Positions 27,669 through 37,183 of a stretch of DNA of 64,000 nt are shown here, in pieces. Source of the stretch: Calothrix membranacea FACHB-236 (GTDB taxonomy: Bacteria > Cyanobacteriota > Cyanobacteriia > Cyanobacteriales > Nostocaceae); contig NZ_JACJPX010000014.1 in NCBI RefSeq assembly GCF_014696315.1, positions 62,001-126,000 on the forward strand. The letters run 5' to 3'. The position numbers and the translations under genes were made by a program. Below the pieces are notes generated by a model that worked only from the letters and a program-made list of their open reading frames with translations, searched no databases and had not been told where the DNA came from. Position 1 is the stretch's first letter. Each line of letters opens with the position of its first letter.

Positions 27669-28895
27669 TTATGCATAAGCTCCAGAAAACTGACCTTGTT
27701 CACTTTGCCAATTTTCTAGTAATTCAGTATAAATACCATTCACAACATAACGAGCGTCATAGGGTTTAACCACTCGTACACATGCTTCAGATGGATAATT
27801 TTCTGGATTTCTTAATACCTTTCTCCATTGTTCGGCGATCGCCACTGGAGTTTGTTCTTCGCAGATAATTCCACTATCCGCAGTCAGGAAGTTTGGTGTT
27901 TCACCCGCACGAGTTGTAACTACAGGTGTTCCACAGGCCAGTGCTTCAATACTACCCCGACATAACCCTTCATAAGCACTCGTTAACACAAACATACTAG
28001 ACACCCGATATAAATCTGCTAGTTTTGCTTGTGCAAGGGGTGGAAGCAGTGTGACTCGATTCGACAACTCTAAGCGAGTAATTTCAGCACGTACATCTTC
28101 TTCTAACTCACCCTGTCCTACAATCAACAAGTGAGCATTAGGATCGTTAAGCGCAGCAAAGGAACGAACCAATAATAGTGGCTGTTTTTGCGGATGTAGA
28201 CGACCAGCAAACAAGATAAAACGAGTATCTATTGACAACCCTAACTCTTGCGCCAGCTTGATTCTACCTGCTTCCCGTTCGCTAGAACTTAAAGAATAGA
28301 AAACATCTCCATCTACAGTATTTGGTAGATAGGAAATCCGTTCAGTAATATCTGAGTAACGCTGTTGATACTGTTTTGCAGCTTTGGTATTGCATGAGAG
28401 GATGCGATCAAATTGTCGTACTAATCGGCTTTCTAGAGCGTAATAAGCAGCAGGGAAATACCGCCAGAGAATACCGCCTCCCTCGCTTGAGCCTTTTATT
28501 TCCTGCTCAATGTCATTATGAATATAAAAAATTCTCTTACCAGACCAGCCAGAGGCAGCTATTGTCGGTTCTATGCGATGGAATTGCATAAAGTCCGATG
28601 AGAAATCGCGCCCTAACAGTGCCATTGTATACTTAACTGTTGTCGGCACTAAACCGCGAATATTATCGTTCTTTAGCTCAATTAATGGCATAAATGAAAA
28701 TTTTCTGCCAAATAACTCAGCTTCCGACCACTGACCCACAGGCATATTTGGATCGCCATTACCTGTCCCCACTAAGCGGATGTGGAACTCCTTAGGCGCA
28801 TATTTGATCACATAACGGATACAAGTCTGGATACCGCCAATGGTAGGATTCCAGGGATTAAATTGATAGAAAATTGTGAGAGTAGGCTGACTCAT
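27669..28895 (-). CDS. Glycosyltransferase family 4 protein
   Basis: A 408-residue GT-B enzyme of the GT4 type. The N-terminal domain has FNPWNPTIGGIQTCIRYVIK, with the acceptor-side glycine loop. The C-terminal domain has FILFAGRLHPQKQPLLLVRS, LIVGQGELEEDV, and the nucleotide-sugar motif SAYEGLCRGSIEALACGTPV with an E-x7-E arrangement. It adds one sugar to the growing lipid-linked unit on the cytoplasmic face; donor and linkage are unknown. The neighbouring GT4 gene upstream is 29 bases away and probably co-transcribed. Confidence 0.9.
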   Translation of the reverse strand: MSQPTLTIFYQFNPWNPTIGGIQTCIRYVIKYAPKEFHIRLVGTGNGDPNMPVGQWSEAELFGRKFSFMPLIELKNDNIRGLVPTTVKYTMALLGRDFSSDFMQFHRIEPTIAASGWSGKRIFYIHNDIEQEIKGSSEGGGILWRYFPAAYYALESRLVRQFDRILSCNTKAAKQYQQRYSDITERISYLPNTVDGDVFYSLSSSEREAGRIKLAQELGLSIDTRFILFAGRLHPQKQPLLLVRSFAALNDPNAHLLIVGQGELEEDVRAEITRLELSNRVTLLPPLAQAKLADLYRVSSMFVLTSAYEGLCRGSIEALACGTPVVTTRAGETPNFLTADSGIICEEQTPVAIAEQWRKVLRNPENYPSEACVRVVKPYDARYVVNGIYTELLENWQSEQGQFSGAYA

Positions 28896-28924
28896 AATTA
28901 GACTCCTTCATTCTTACCATTGGC

Positions 28925-30097
28925 CTAGGAAATTTTTGTTGTAACCAGTTTTTTGCCTGGTTGTTGATCGGGTGAATTTAACAGAGCCTCGTATAAACTC
29001 AGATTGTCAGCCGCGATTTTTTCCCAACTATAGTGCAGTTGCAAATACCGTTGGGCATTCTCAGCCATTACCTTCATCTCTTGAGGATGATGAATTGCCC
29101 AATTCATTTGCTCAACTAAAGAGTCTAAGTTGCCAGCGCGGAATAATATGCCTCTACTGGAACCAATTAGTTGTTGATGAGGGGGAATATCACTAGCAAT
29201 GATGGGAATATTTTCTGACATTGCCTCTAGCAATGCTAATGGCAGCCCTTCTAGATTGGAAGGTAAGGCAAATAATCCTGTGCCGCGCACAATCTCCCAC
29301 AGACGCGAACCTTGCAACTCACCTGCAAAAACAATATCGCGATCGCTTGCTACTTGTTCTAAGAGTTGGGCACTAAAGGATTTTGTATCGCTAACTCCCC
29401 CTGCTAGTACCAATTTCCAACCTTGGGGCTTGAGTTTCTTGAAGGCTTCTAAGAGCAGGTCGGGACACTTTTCGGGAACTAATCTACCGAGAAATAAAAT
29501 GTAGCGTCCTGGTGTTAACCCCAAAGACCGTGCATAGGCAAAATTGGGATCGGATGCGCCATAAGTTGCAGCAGAATTGGGAATATAAACAGACTGCCTA
29601 TCGTAGGTATTGCGGAAATAACTGCGTAACTCTTCCGAAACTACAATCAGTTCATCAGAAAAGCGAACAGCAGCTTTTTCCCCTTCAAAAATCAAACGGC
29701 TAGACATTTTACCCCATTTGTTACGCTGCCAATCCAATCCATGACAAGTAACTACAACCTTTGTAGATAAAGACAATTTGGGGAGCCAGCTAAATAAAGC
29801 TGGGCCTAAAGCATGAAAATGCACAATGTCGTAGCGGGTCGTGGTAGATAAAATTGCTCCCAACACTGAGCTAAATAAGGCATCTAATCCCTTTTTTCCT
29901 GGGCAAGGTAGAGATATAACTCGGACACCTTCAAACTCAGATTGAGCAAATGGAGAGACATGTGTAGTGGATGAGCGAGCAAATAAATCAACAGAATGAC
30001 CTTTTGCAACTATGCGTGGATATATTTCTGCACAGTGATGCTCAATGCCTCCTTGTCTCGGAGGGAGACCCTTTGCACCTATAACAGCTATTTTCAT
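28925..30097 (-). CDS. Glycosyltransferase family 4 protein
   Basis: From the ATG at 30097 the protein has 390 residues and starts MKIAVIGAKGLPPRQGGIEH, the normal start for this subgroup with the PRQGGIE acceptor loop. The frame stays open 52 codons further upstream, but that part is unlike the family. The C-terminal domain carries YILFLGRLVPEKCPDLLLEA, LVLAGGVSDT, and the donor motif LPSNLEGLPLALLEAMSENI with the E-x7-E pair. It is the first gene of the minus-strand exopolysaccharide locus, followed at 29 bases by a second GT4 gene. The sugar added is unknown. Confidence 0.9.
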   Translation of the reverse strand: MKIAVIGAKGLPPRQGGIEHHCAEIYPRIVAKGHSVDLFARSSTTHVSPFAQSEFEGVRVISLPCPGKKGLDALFSSVLGAILSTTTRYDIVHFHALGPALFSWLPKLSLSTKVVVTCHGLDWQRNKWGKMSSRLIFEGEKAAVRFSDELIVVSEELRSYFRNTYDRQSVYIPNSAATYGASDPNFAYARSLGLTPGRYILFLGRLVPEKCPDLLLEAFKKLKPQGWKLVLAGGVSDTKSFSAQLLEQVASDRDIVFAGELQGSRLWEIVRGTGLFALPSNLEGLPLALLEAMSENIPIIASDIPPHQQLIGSSRGILFRAGNLDSLVEQMNWAIHHPQEMKVMAENAQRYLQLHYSWEKIAADNLSLYEALLNSPDQQPGKKLVTTKIS

Positions 30098-30549
30098 TAT
30101 TTTTACTGAACAAGATAGATTATTAGACTCATCCAAAAATTTGCCAATTTTTTTGTTTTTGCTGGTTAGAGCGTCAAAAATGAGCCAAAAACACTTTATA
30201 AGTGAGCTTTTAAGATAGTTACCAATAAAAACTATCTGTAAAAAAATTGACAAACCATAGAGGCAGATAATTTAGTTATCAGCCGCATTAGTTTTGTGCG
30301 GTACAGACAATTTTGAATATCATGAAGTGAATTTTTTATTTTGGTAAGTGCTCACAGATTTTGTTCTCCATTTTGATCGTAGCCAGATAATATTTTCAAC
30401 AGTCTCCGACAATCTACTTAAATACAGACAATTTAGCCTCCTTGATAGCTAAAACCTTTGCGTGATAGTAGTTGCAGGATGAAGTTACCTACAGAGTTAA
30501 GAATGCTGACTGTGGAATTTACAGAATACAAACTTCTCTGAGTGGCAAA

Positions 30550-30576
30550 TTAACTTTAGGTTAAATCCGAGTTAAA
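30550..30576. promoter_or_regulatory. Pho-box-like array, three TTAA cores at 11-bp spacing
   Basis: TTAA cores start at 30550, 30561 and 30572, an exact 11-bp period. Read on the minus strand the middle unit is TTTAACCT, one base from the CTTAACCT repeat described for cyanobacterial Pho boxes (three octamers with 3-bp spacers). The same core order occurs again at 31275-31300. PhoB/OmpR-type regulators bind such phased direct repeats. Confidence 0.45.
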
Positions 30577-31274
30577 CATAGTATATAAGGCTTATTACCG
30601 AAATTGGTTTAAAGTTAGCGTTAAATTTATACGGGTTTATGAACGGACTATAAAGCCTCTGTAATTACTGTATAGCCAAGATCAGAACGTACGGTAAAAC
30701 AACGCTTCTCTGTAGCTATATCAAGCGATCGCTTTTCTCTGGCTAACGAAATACATAGGCGATCGCTTAACTCCGTTTGAGATAGCAAAGCCTGTCCCAT
30801 CAGGTAAAATCTGCTAAATATAAAGAATAAGTAAAATTTTTGCCTGCTTTTAATTATTTCCTTGCAAAAAATTCTTTAATATTCTGCTCTAAATGGGTTT
30901 AAGCTAGGGTTAACACGGACTTTGGATCACAACACTTAGTCTCAGTTGAGATTCAGATAACCAGAGTGCTTTCCCGAGATTTAGTTACAAATCTTAATAA
31001 ATCTCTGATTAGCTCGACGTTATCCACTTACATGGTTTAAACCTAATAATACTGGTTAAAATTTTCAGTAGTGACCTAGCACCTCTTAGAATTTCCGTTG
31101 GTTTTAGTAACCTTGAAAAAGCCCAAACACCTGCCCCATCAAGGTTATAGCATTATATAAAGCGGAGTAAATTATCTAAGAGATTCCAGATGAGATAGAC
31201 AAATCAATCTGAAATCAGGGCTAGTGCCAGGTTATTAATTGCAAAATTTTCCATAATATGTTAGTAGTGAAATC

Positions 31275-31300
31275 TTAACTTAAGTTAATTCCGAGTTAAC
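31275..31300. promoter_or_regulatory. Second Pho-box-like array
   Basis: TTAA cores start at 31275, 31285 and 31296 (10- and 11-bp spacing). The stretch TTAA(A/T)TCCGAGTTAA is shared with the array at 30550. CTTAACTT at its left end is one base from the Pho-box octamer. It lies about 140 bases upstream of the plus-strand kinase gene. Confidence 0.45.
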
Positions 31301-31438
31301 AAAGAGTCAACGATTTCAGGCTAAATCACTAAATGAGGCCCTAAATGCAGTCAAATGTCAGTTGCATAGAGCCTGAAATAAATAATTAATTAGAAAACAT
31401 AAAAATTCCTAGTAATGCAAGAAGGAGCGGGTGAAATC

Positions 31439-32956
31439 ATGCCAGCACTCCAGGTTGTGCAAATACTTAATGACTACTTAGATCAAAAAAATATTCGTTA
31501 CTGTCACTGGAAAAGTAATGAGCATGTTGATGCAGCAGTAGAAGGAAAAACTGATCTAGATGTTTTAGTTGATGAAAATGAGCGAGAAAATCTCAAGCAG
31601 GTTCTAAGTGAAGTTGGGTTCAAGTATTTTGAAGCAATTCCCTGCCGGAGATATGTTGATATTGATGATTACTTAGCTATGGATCGAGAGACGGGCATTT
31701 TAGTGCATCTTCATCTGCACTATCGTCTCGAACTAGGAGAAAAGCACCTCAAAGGTTATCGTCTGCCTTGGGAAGAGTTGTTATTATCTACTCGGATTTA
31801 TGACAATGAAAACCATATTTATATTGCCGAACCTAACATTGAAACAATTATCTTGATTGTCCGTGCTGTACTCAAAGTTAGAACTCGCGATAGCTTCAAA
31901 GCTATGTTAGGTAAGGATTATTTTAAAGGAGATTTTATTAGAGAATTTCGGTGGTTGAAAGAAAGGATAGATATCTCGAAAATCCAGCAACTCAGCGAAG
32001 AACTTTTAGGAATTAAAGCGGCTAAGTTGGTTTTAGATGTTATTGACAGCGAATCAAATCTCAAGCTGTTATTACAATCTGGTAATCCTATCTACTCATC
32101 TTTACAAAAATACCGCTATTCCAATCCCTTATTTTCTAGGTTTGTACGATGGCAGCGGGAATTTAAATCTCTTTATTACAAGAGCCAGAGAAAGTTTTTC
32201 CAAGCTCCAGTTCCTGCTCACAGAACACCTATCAATGGCGGCATAATTATTGCTGTTTTAGGTGCAGATGGATCTGGTAAATCTACTGTCACTAGTGAGA
32301 TTACAAAATCTTTTTCTCATAAACTCGATGTTCTTCCTGTGTATTTAGGTAGTGGCGATGGCCCTGCTTCCTTAATCAGATTACCTTTAGTTTGGGCAAG
32401 TAAAGTTGGTCAAGTTATACGCTCAAAGAAATCGCGTAATAAGTCCAATTATGCTCAACAGTCCTCCAGCTCATCAGGAACTTCTAAGCGTAAATCAAAA
32501 TTTTCCATACTTGGTAAAGTTTTATGGGCAATTACCTTGGTTTACGAAAAGCTGCAAAAACTTCAGCAATCTCGTACAGCTAGGGATAGAGGCATGATGG
32601 TAATTTCCGATCGCTATCCCCAAACCCAAATTCTTGGCTTTAACGATGGGCCATTATTAAGTAGTAGCAACCAAGAAGCTTCTCCATATCCTGCTGTTTT
32701 ACAAAAATGGGAGTTGCAACGCTATCAATACATGGTAAATACCATGCCTCCAGATTTAGTAATTAAGTTGAACGTCACTCCAGAGATTGCTTTAGCGAGA
32801 AAGTCAGATACACCACCGGAAATTGCGAAGCAAAAAGTAGAGGCTGTGCAGAAATTTAAGTTCCCTCCACAAACTATGGTAGTGAACATTGATGCCACTC
32901 AACCTCTCGATCAAGTTTTATTACAGGCAAAACTCGCTGTATGGGAAAATCTCTAA
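31439..32956 (+). CDS. Nucleotidyltransferase-like / thymidylate-kinase-like fusion protein
   Basis: I choose the ATG at 31439 (505 residues) because AAGGAG lies 11 bases before it; an ATG at 31415 in the same frame has no such site. The N-terminal about 200 residues carry a nucleotidyltransferase-like pattern: NIRYCHWKSNEHVDAA, then GKTDLDVLVDE with paired acidic residues, and LVHLHLHYRLELG. The C-terminal 230 residues form a P-loop kinase with Walker A VLGADGSGKSTV and VISDRYPQTQ like the DR(Y/F) motif of thymidylate kinases, plus a basic, Ser-rich insert (SKRKSKFS region). The substrate is unknown. It overlaps the next kinase gene by 16 bases, so the two are likely translated together. Confidence 0.75.
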   Translation: MPALQVVQILNDYLDQKNIRYCHWKSNEHVDAAVEGKTDLDVLVDENERENLKQVLSEVGFKYFEAIPCRRYVDIDDYLAMDRETGILVHLHLHYRLELGEKHLKGYRLPWEELLLSTRIYDNENHIYIAEPNIETIILIVRAVLKVRTRDSFKAMLGKDYFKGDFIREFRWLKERIDISKIQQLSEELLGIKAAKLVLDVIDSESNLKLLLQSGNPIYSSLQKYRYSNPLFSRFVRWQREFKSLYYKSQRKFFQAPVPAHRTPINGGIIIAVLGADGSGKSTVTSEITKSFSHKLDVLPVYLGSGDGPASLIRLPLVWASKVGQVIRSKKSRNKSNYAQQSSSSSGTSKRKSKFSILGKVLWAITLVYEKLQKLQQSRTARDRGMMVISDRYPQTQILGFNDGPLLSSSNQEASPYPAVLQKWELQRYQYMVNTMPPDLVIKLNVTPEIALARKSDTPPEIAKQKVEAVQKFKFPPQTMVVNIDATQPLDQVLLQAKLAVWENL

Positions 32957-33747
32957 CCAACAATAATTTGATGAAAACCAACAGTGGACAGCCGCTAATA
33001 TTAGAGTTTGTCGGATTACCAGGTGCTGGTAAGACCACTATCTGCCGTGAAGTTGCTTCACGATTAAACAACCAGGGAGTATCTTTCGTTGGTGGCGATG
33101 AAATTTTGCAGCAATGGAGACAGCAAAGTACTTGGCAAAGACTGATCAAACTGATTCCCCAAACCCAGAATCAATGGCAGATTTTGCTGTACTCCCTGTT
33201 TTTAGCATTCCAAGTCAAACCCACTAATAGGCAAAGCTTTTCTAAAGCTGCCAAGATTTTTGCCAATGTTAAACGGCTGGATGCGATCGCGCGAAGCGCA
33301 GCGCCAAGGGCGATCGCGCACCATCAAGATTCGCAAATCATCTTACTCGATCAAGGCTTGTTGCAAGAAACTTGGTCAGTGGGAATCACAGGTACCACTC
33401 CATCTGCAGAAAGCATCAAACAGGAATTAGCGCTGTTGTTCCACCAAAGACCGATGGCGATCGCTTATTTTCAAATAGACGTAGACACTGCACTTGAGCG
33501 AATTCAAAACCGTCCAACCTCAGAGAGTCGTTTTGATCGAATGCATCCCGAAGCAGCACAGCAATTGTTATCTAGATATGTTGCTTATATGCAAAAGATT
33601 GTTAACTGCGCGCACACATTTAACATTCCCATTCTAGAAATTGATAGCTCACTGCCTATAGATGAAAAAGCAAAGAGTATTTTGTCTTGGATAAACCATG
33701 ATTTTATGGAGCATCCTGCACCTGTTTGTTTAAACAAACAAATTTAA
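32941..33747 (+). CDS. P-loop kinase of the thymidylate-kinase-like group
   Basis: A 268-residue protein whose first ATG overlaps the preceding gene by 16 bases; an ATG at 32971 (MKTNSGQPL) is an alternative. It has Walker A VGLPGAGKTTICRE near the N-terminus, ILLDQGLLQETWS as a Walker B-like segment, and a lid-like IQNRPTSESRFDRM region. The fold looks like a nucleoside, sugar or polyprenol kinase, but no substrate is evident. Residues around DAIARSAAPRAIAH come from a 27-bp in-frame insert bounded by HIP1 octamers. It is the second of two adjacent kinases opposite the exopolysaccharide locus. Confidence 0.75.
   Translation: MGKSLTNNNLMKTNSGQPLILEFVGLPGAGKTTICREVASRLNNQGVSFVGGDEILQQWRQQSTWQRLIKLIPQTQNQWQILLYSLFLAFQVKPTNRQSFSKAAKIFANVKRLDAIARSAAPRAIAHHQDSQIILLDQGLLQETWSVGITGTTPSAESIKQELALLFHQRPMAIAYFQIDVDTALERIQNRPTSESRFDRMHPEAAQQLLSRYVAYMQKIVNCAHTFNIPILEIDSSLPIDEKAKSILSWINHDFMEHPAPVCLNKQI
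33283..33317. repeat. HIP1-bounded 27-bp in-frame insert
   Basis: GCGATCGC occurs at 33283-33290 and again at 33310-33317, 27 bases apart. The material between is GC-rich (GCGAAGCGCAGCGCCAAGG), unlike the surrounding gene, and keeps the reading frame of the P-loop kinase. Confidence 0.6.
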
Positions 33748-34301
33748 AAAATTTTATTTTGTGCTGTATATCCGCTCAATAAAAATTTTATTTTGAGCAG
33801 ATATTTGCATGATTTTAAAATATTTTTTTTTACAAAATAAGCCATGCAAATCTTCTATTAGAACCTAGAAAAGCCTTGTAAATCTAGACTTTATTTTATT
33901 TTTATAAAATATATTAAATACTAATATTTAAGCATGAAAAATATATAAAGTATAGATAAAATTTATTGTAAAGTCTTTGATTATACCTATACTACCGTAG
34001 TAATTAGAGATAATATAAATACTATGAATTACGCATTGACAAACATACCAGCTAATTATTGTGTATGTGTTTCAGATTTTTGCTATTAATTTTTGAAGTT
34101 GTTAAAGCAATGTATAGCAATAATCCGCTACTCTGCAATAACGCTTCTAATAAGCGTTTAAGCAAGTTATATAAACCTGATTTGCAAAAGTCTGCAACAT
34201 AGTATTTTTGTGAAATTACAAAATACTAATTATGCGTAAATTCTAGTCACTAATCCAGATCCTAGCGATTTGTTTTTACCACAGTAATTCCAGCAGCAAT
34301 A
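33748..34301. other. AT-rich intergenic region, upstream of the first beta-propeller-like gene
   Basis: Very AT-rich DNA with stretches that resemble the region upstream of the second paralogue (36780-37183), including AAAGT(A/T)TAGAT and TACGCATTGACA. TTGACA at about 34036-34041 is a candidate -35 element. No frame or RNA is supported. Confidence 0.5.
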
Positions 34302-36275
34302 ATGGCCCAATACGTACGAACTTTCAAAACCTCTGATTATTTAGCGCCAAGTCCAGATCCATCGGGAATTGTTTATATTGATCACTTGGGCACCCTATTT
34401 CTTGCTGACGGCGAAGTAGATGAAATGCCCAATTTATTGAAAGGAAAAAACCTGTTTGAAACGACACTGACAGGAGAATATGTAGATAATAATCTAACCG
34501 CCATCAATTTTACAAAAGAGGCGACAGGGATAACTTATAATCCGCAAAATCGTTTCCTCTATATTTCTGATGATGATAGATCGAGAATTTATCAAGTTGA
34601 TCCAGGGGCAGATGGAAAATACAGTACATCAGATGATGTAGTAAATTATTTCAGTACTAAGCTCGACAGCGTTACTAAGTTTGACTCAGAAGACGTTGCA
34701 TATTCCACCAAAACTGGTAATTTATGGGTGGTTGATGGATTAAATGCAGAGGTTTACCAATTTACTACCAGTGGCCAATTAGTCAGTCAATTTGATACTG
34801 CTTCAATTGATACTTTGGATACAACAGTAAAAATTGAAGGAATTCTTGACCCCGAAGGAATTGTTGAAGACCCCTTAACTGGGAATTTATTTCTTGTCGG
34901 TAGACCCATAACTGAGGCAGGTAAAGCAGTTTATTACGTGTTTGAAGTGACCAGTACAGGTCAATTTGTTGGCAAAATAGATATTTCAGCGGCAAATCCG
35001 AATAAACCTGCTGGTATTACTATTGCACCCAATAGTCAAGATCCTTCCAAGAGAAGCCTCTATATAGTCGATCGTGGTGTTGATAATGATAATGACCCAA
35101 CTGAAAATGACGGTCGGGTTTACGAATTTTTACTAGATAGTAATGGTAGTACCAATCCAACCCTCGATACAACATCAGGTGGCACTACAACATCCGGAGG
35201 TAGTACCAATCCAACCCCTGATACAACATCCGGTGGCACTACAACCTCAGGTGGTACAACAACCTCAGGTGGCACTACAACATCCGGTGGCACTACAACC
35301 TCAGGTGGCACTACAACATCCGGTGGCACTACAACCTCAGGTGGCACTACAACATCATCAAGCAATCCGATAGCGTTGGATTCTAAATACTCCACTATCT
35401 TTGTAAGCACGAGTACCACTTCTACCACGACTACCACAACTGATACCACTACAACTACTACCACCTACAACACTGTTGGAAGTCTAACCGCTGATAAGCA
35501 AGACATCTTAGCTTACAACCAGACTACAAAAACCTTGTCTATATATTTCGATGGTTCGGATGTATTCAAGAATGGTAGTTCAAACCTCAAGGATGTACGT
35601 CTTCGAGACTTTCACATCAATAGTGATGGCTCAATTTTGTTTACTATTAATCAAAGCGTTACATTACCGGGTGGGATAACAGCAAGTGAATATGATGTCA
35701 TCAAATTTAACCATACTTCCCTTGGTGAAAATACTAGTGGCACATTTGAACGGTATTTCAATGGATCTGCCGTAGGATTAGGGCTTAACCCAGGATCAGA
35801 TCTTCTAGTCAAAAGCGAGGTAATTGATGGAATAGGTATTGACTCAGATGGTTGTTTGGTAGTGAGTACCAGAAATGGTTTTAAGGTTCCAGGAGCATCT
35901 GGTACAGAACTGAGTGGTTCTGGTGAAGATCTAATCAAGTTCAACGGTACTACAGGAGACAAAACAGTTGGTACCTGGACAATGCTTTTTGATGGTTCTG
36001 ATGTAGGACTCAAAGATCATAATGTTGATAGTTTTTGGTTAGACTATGACGCTAACAAGAACGTTAAATACATTTATTTAAGTACCGAAAAAGATTTTGC
36101 TAACCTTTCTGGTGCCAATGGTACTTTCATCTCTGGTTTTGCTAGTGATATCCTTCGCTTTACTCCTACTTCACTCGGTTCCGACACCAAAGGTACTTTT
36201 GAAATTGTAAGCAGGCTTGATGGGATAAGTAATACTTCTAATATAGAAGGTATTGCCGTGAGTCCAAATTTTTAA
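34302..36275 (+). CDS. Beta-propeller-like protein with Thr/Ser/Gly repeat linker (paralogue A)
   Basis: A 657-residue protein with no signal peptide (MAQYVRTFKTSDYL). Residues 1-280 look like a beta-propeller: SPDPSGIVY, LFLADGEVDE, TGITYNPQNRFLYISDDDRS, DSEDVAYSTKTGNLWVVDGL and DPEGIVEDPLTGNLFLVGR repeat a D-(P)-x-G-I-x-Y/E blade pattern. Residues 290-350 are a linker of TSGGTT units (18-bp DNA repeats), then a Thr-rich run. The C-terminal 270 residues hold further blades with F(D/N)GS(D/A)VGL and PGAxG motifs. The Asp-rich loops suggest calcium or a surface role. Function unknown; closely related to the next gene in order and length. Confidence 0.75.
   Translation: MAQYVRTFKTSDYLAPSPDPSGIVYIDHLGTLFLADGEVDEMPNLLKGKNLFETTLTGEYVDNNLTAINFTKEATGITYNPQNRFLYISDDDRSRIYQVDPGADGKYSTSDDVVNYFSTKLDSVTKFDSEDVAYSTKTGNLWVVDGLNAEVYQFTTSGQLVSQFDTASIDTLDTTVKIEGILDPEGIVEDPLTGNLFLVGRPITEAGKAVYYVFEVTSTGQFVGKIDISAANPNKPAGITIAPNSQDPSKRSLYIVDRGVDNDNDPTENDGRVYEFLLDSNGSTNPTLDTTSGGTTTSGGSTNPTPDTTSGGTTTSGGTTTSGGTTTSGGTTTSGGTTTSGGTTTSGGTTTSSSNPIALDSKYSTIFVSTSTTSTTTTTTDTTTTTTTYNTVGSLTADKQDILAYNQTTKTLSIYFDGSDVFKNGSSNLKDVRLRDFHINSDGSILFTINQSVTLPGGITASEYDVIKFNHTSLGENTSGTFERYFNGSAVGLGLNPGSDLLVKSEVIDGIGIDSDGCLVVSTRNGFKVPGASGTELSGSGEDLIKFNGTTGDKTVGTWTMLFDGSDVGLKDHNVDSFWLDYDANKNVKYIYLSTEKDFANLSGANGTFISGFASDILRFTPTSLGSDTKGTFEIVSRLDGISNTSNIEGIAVSPNF
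35173..35352. repeat. 18-bp coding repeats, TSGGTT linker
   Basis: About nine copies of an 18-base unit encode TSGGTT (the first ones interrupted by STNPT segments). Synonymous changes alternate between TCC and TCA for Ser. The run sits between the two domains of paralogue A. Confidence 0.85.
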
Positions 36276-37183
36276 GCTTTCTGATAGTTTAATCTCTGAA
36301 CTAGACTTTTTCCATTGCTCTCAATTGCAATGCTTGCGGTGAATCTTACTACATCTACCATATAATGTGACTTTTCTCTATTAAGGCTTTAAGCATTTTT
36401 AATGTAACCAAAACCAACCTTATTGATATCACTGTACAACATATACTGAAGATGATGAATGCATATTTATGTGAGCTTGTTGTAATTATTTGTTGAATAA
36501 GAAGTCAGGATTATTCCTAAAATTAACTTATCACAAATTACAAATTATCTATTTATCTTTTTTATTGAGTTTGTAAATAATAAACTAAAAGCTAAATACT
36601 AAAATGATAAAGCAACAGGTTAAATTAATTTATATTCCACAGTTTTTTATTCTCTAAAAACATCATATATCAGATTTATAGACAATTTTTGAACCGTAGA
36701 GAAATTTGGATAAATTGTATCCTCTTACTCTTCGGACATCATTTTATTGACTTATTATTTATCGTGTAAAAAATATATTAAGCATAAGTATTTTAGATAT
36801 AAATAATTTATAAAGTTTAGATGAATTTTATAATAAAATCTCTGTTTTTACGTATATTAACCTGTTAAATAGATGTAATATTAACATTAAGGTTTACGCA
36901 TTGACAGTACGTAAAAACTATGTTTTACGTATGGCGTTCAGGTTTTCTAATGTGATTCTTTGCTGCTGTCTTAGCAATATCTATCTAGCAGCAAGCTGCT
37001 CCAATATTGCAACAGTTTGTAAAAGCATTTATGCAAGTCATCAAAAGATGATTTAAGCAGCCTAAAACGACAAATTTTAGTGAATTCACAAGAGCCTAAA
37101 TTTCTCTGGTGCGTAAACTTATAACTGCTTGATCAAGTTACAAACAATCTGTTTGACTCAAAATAATTTCACAACCATAAACA
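36276..37183. other. Intergenic region between the twin beta-propeller genes
   Basis: The first 140 bases match the 3' flank of the second paralogue; for example 36393-36417 and 39120-39144 agree at 24 of 25 bases. The last 400 bases resemble the DNA upstream of the first paralogue. A 9-bp inverted repeat lies at 36908-36931. No separate gene is seen. Confidence 0.65.
36908..36931. promoter_or_regulatory. Inverted repeat, candidate operator
   Basis: TACGTAAAA (36908-36916) and TTTTACGTA (36923-36931) form a perfect 9-bp inverted repeat with a 6-base centre. It begins directly after a TTGACA, 250 bases upstream of paralogue B. The region upstream of paralogue A has the TTGACA but not the palindrome. 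Confidence 0.4.

Larger units (their letters stand above)
30098..31438. other. 1.3 kb divergent control region between the two polysaccharide-related gene sets
   Basis: AT-rich DNA between the minus-strand exopolysaccharide locus and the plus-strand kinase genes. It holds two phased TTAA-repeat arrays (30550-30576 and 31275-31300) and two HIP1 sites near 30723-30770. I see no coding frame with a credible product and no RNA gene. The length suggests extended regulation or long untranslated leaders. Confidence 0.6.

Noticed and set aside
29953-30253. 52-codon N-terminal extension of the first glycosyltransferase
   Set aside because: The family starts at MKIAVIGAKGLPP; the extension is hydrophobic and unlike it.
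35120-35464. Antisense frame rich in Val and Pro opposite the linker of paralogue A
   Set aside because: It exists only because the 18-bp repeats lack stops on the opposite strand; it has no ribosome site and no recognisable product.
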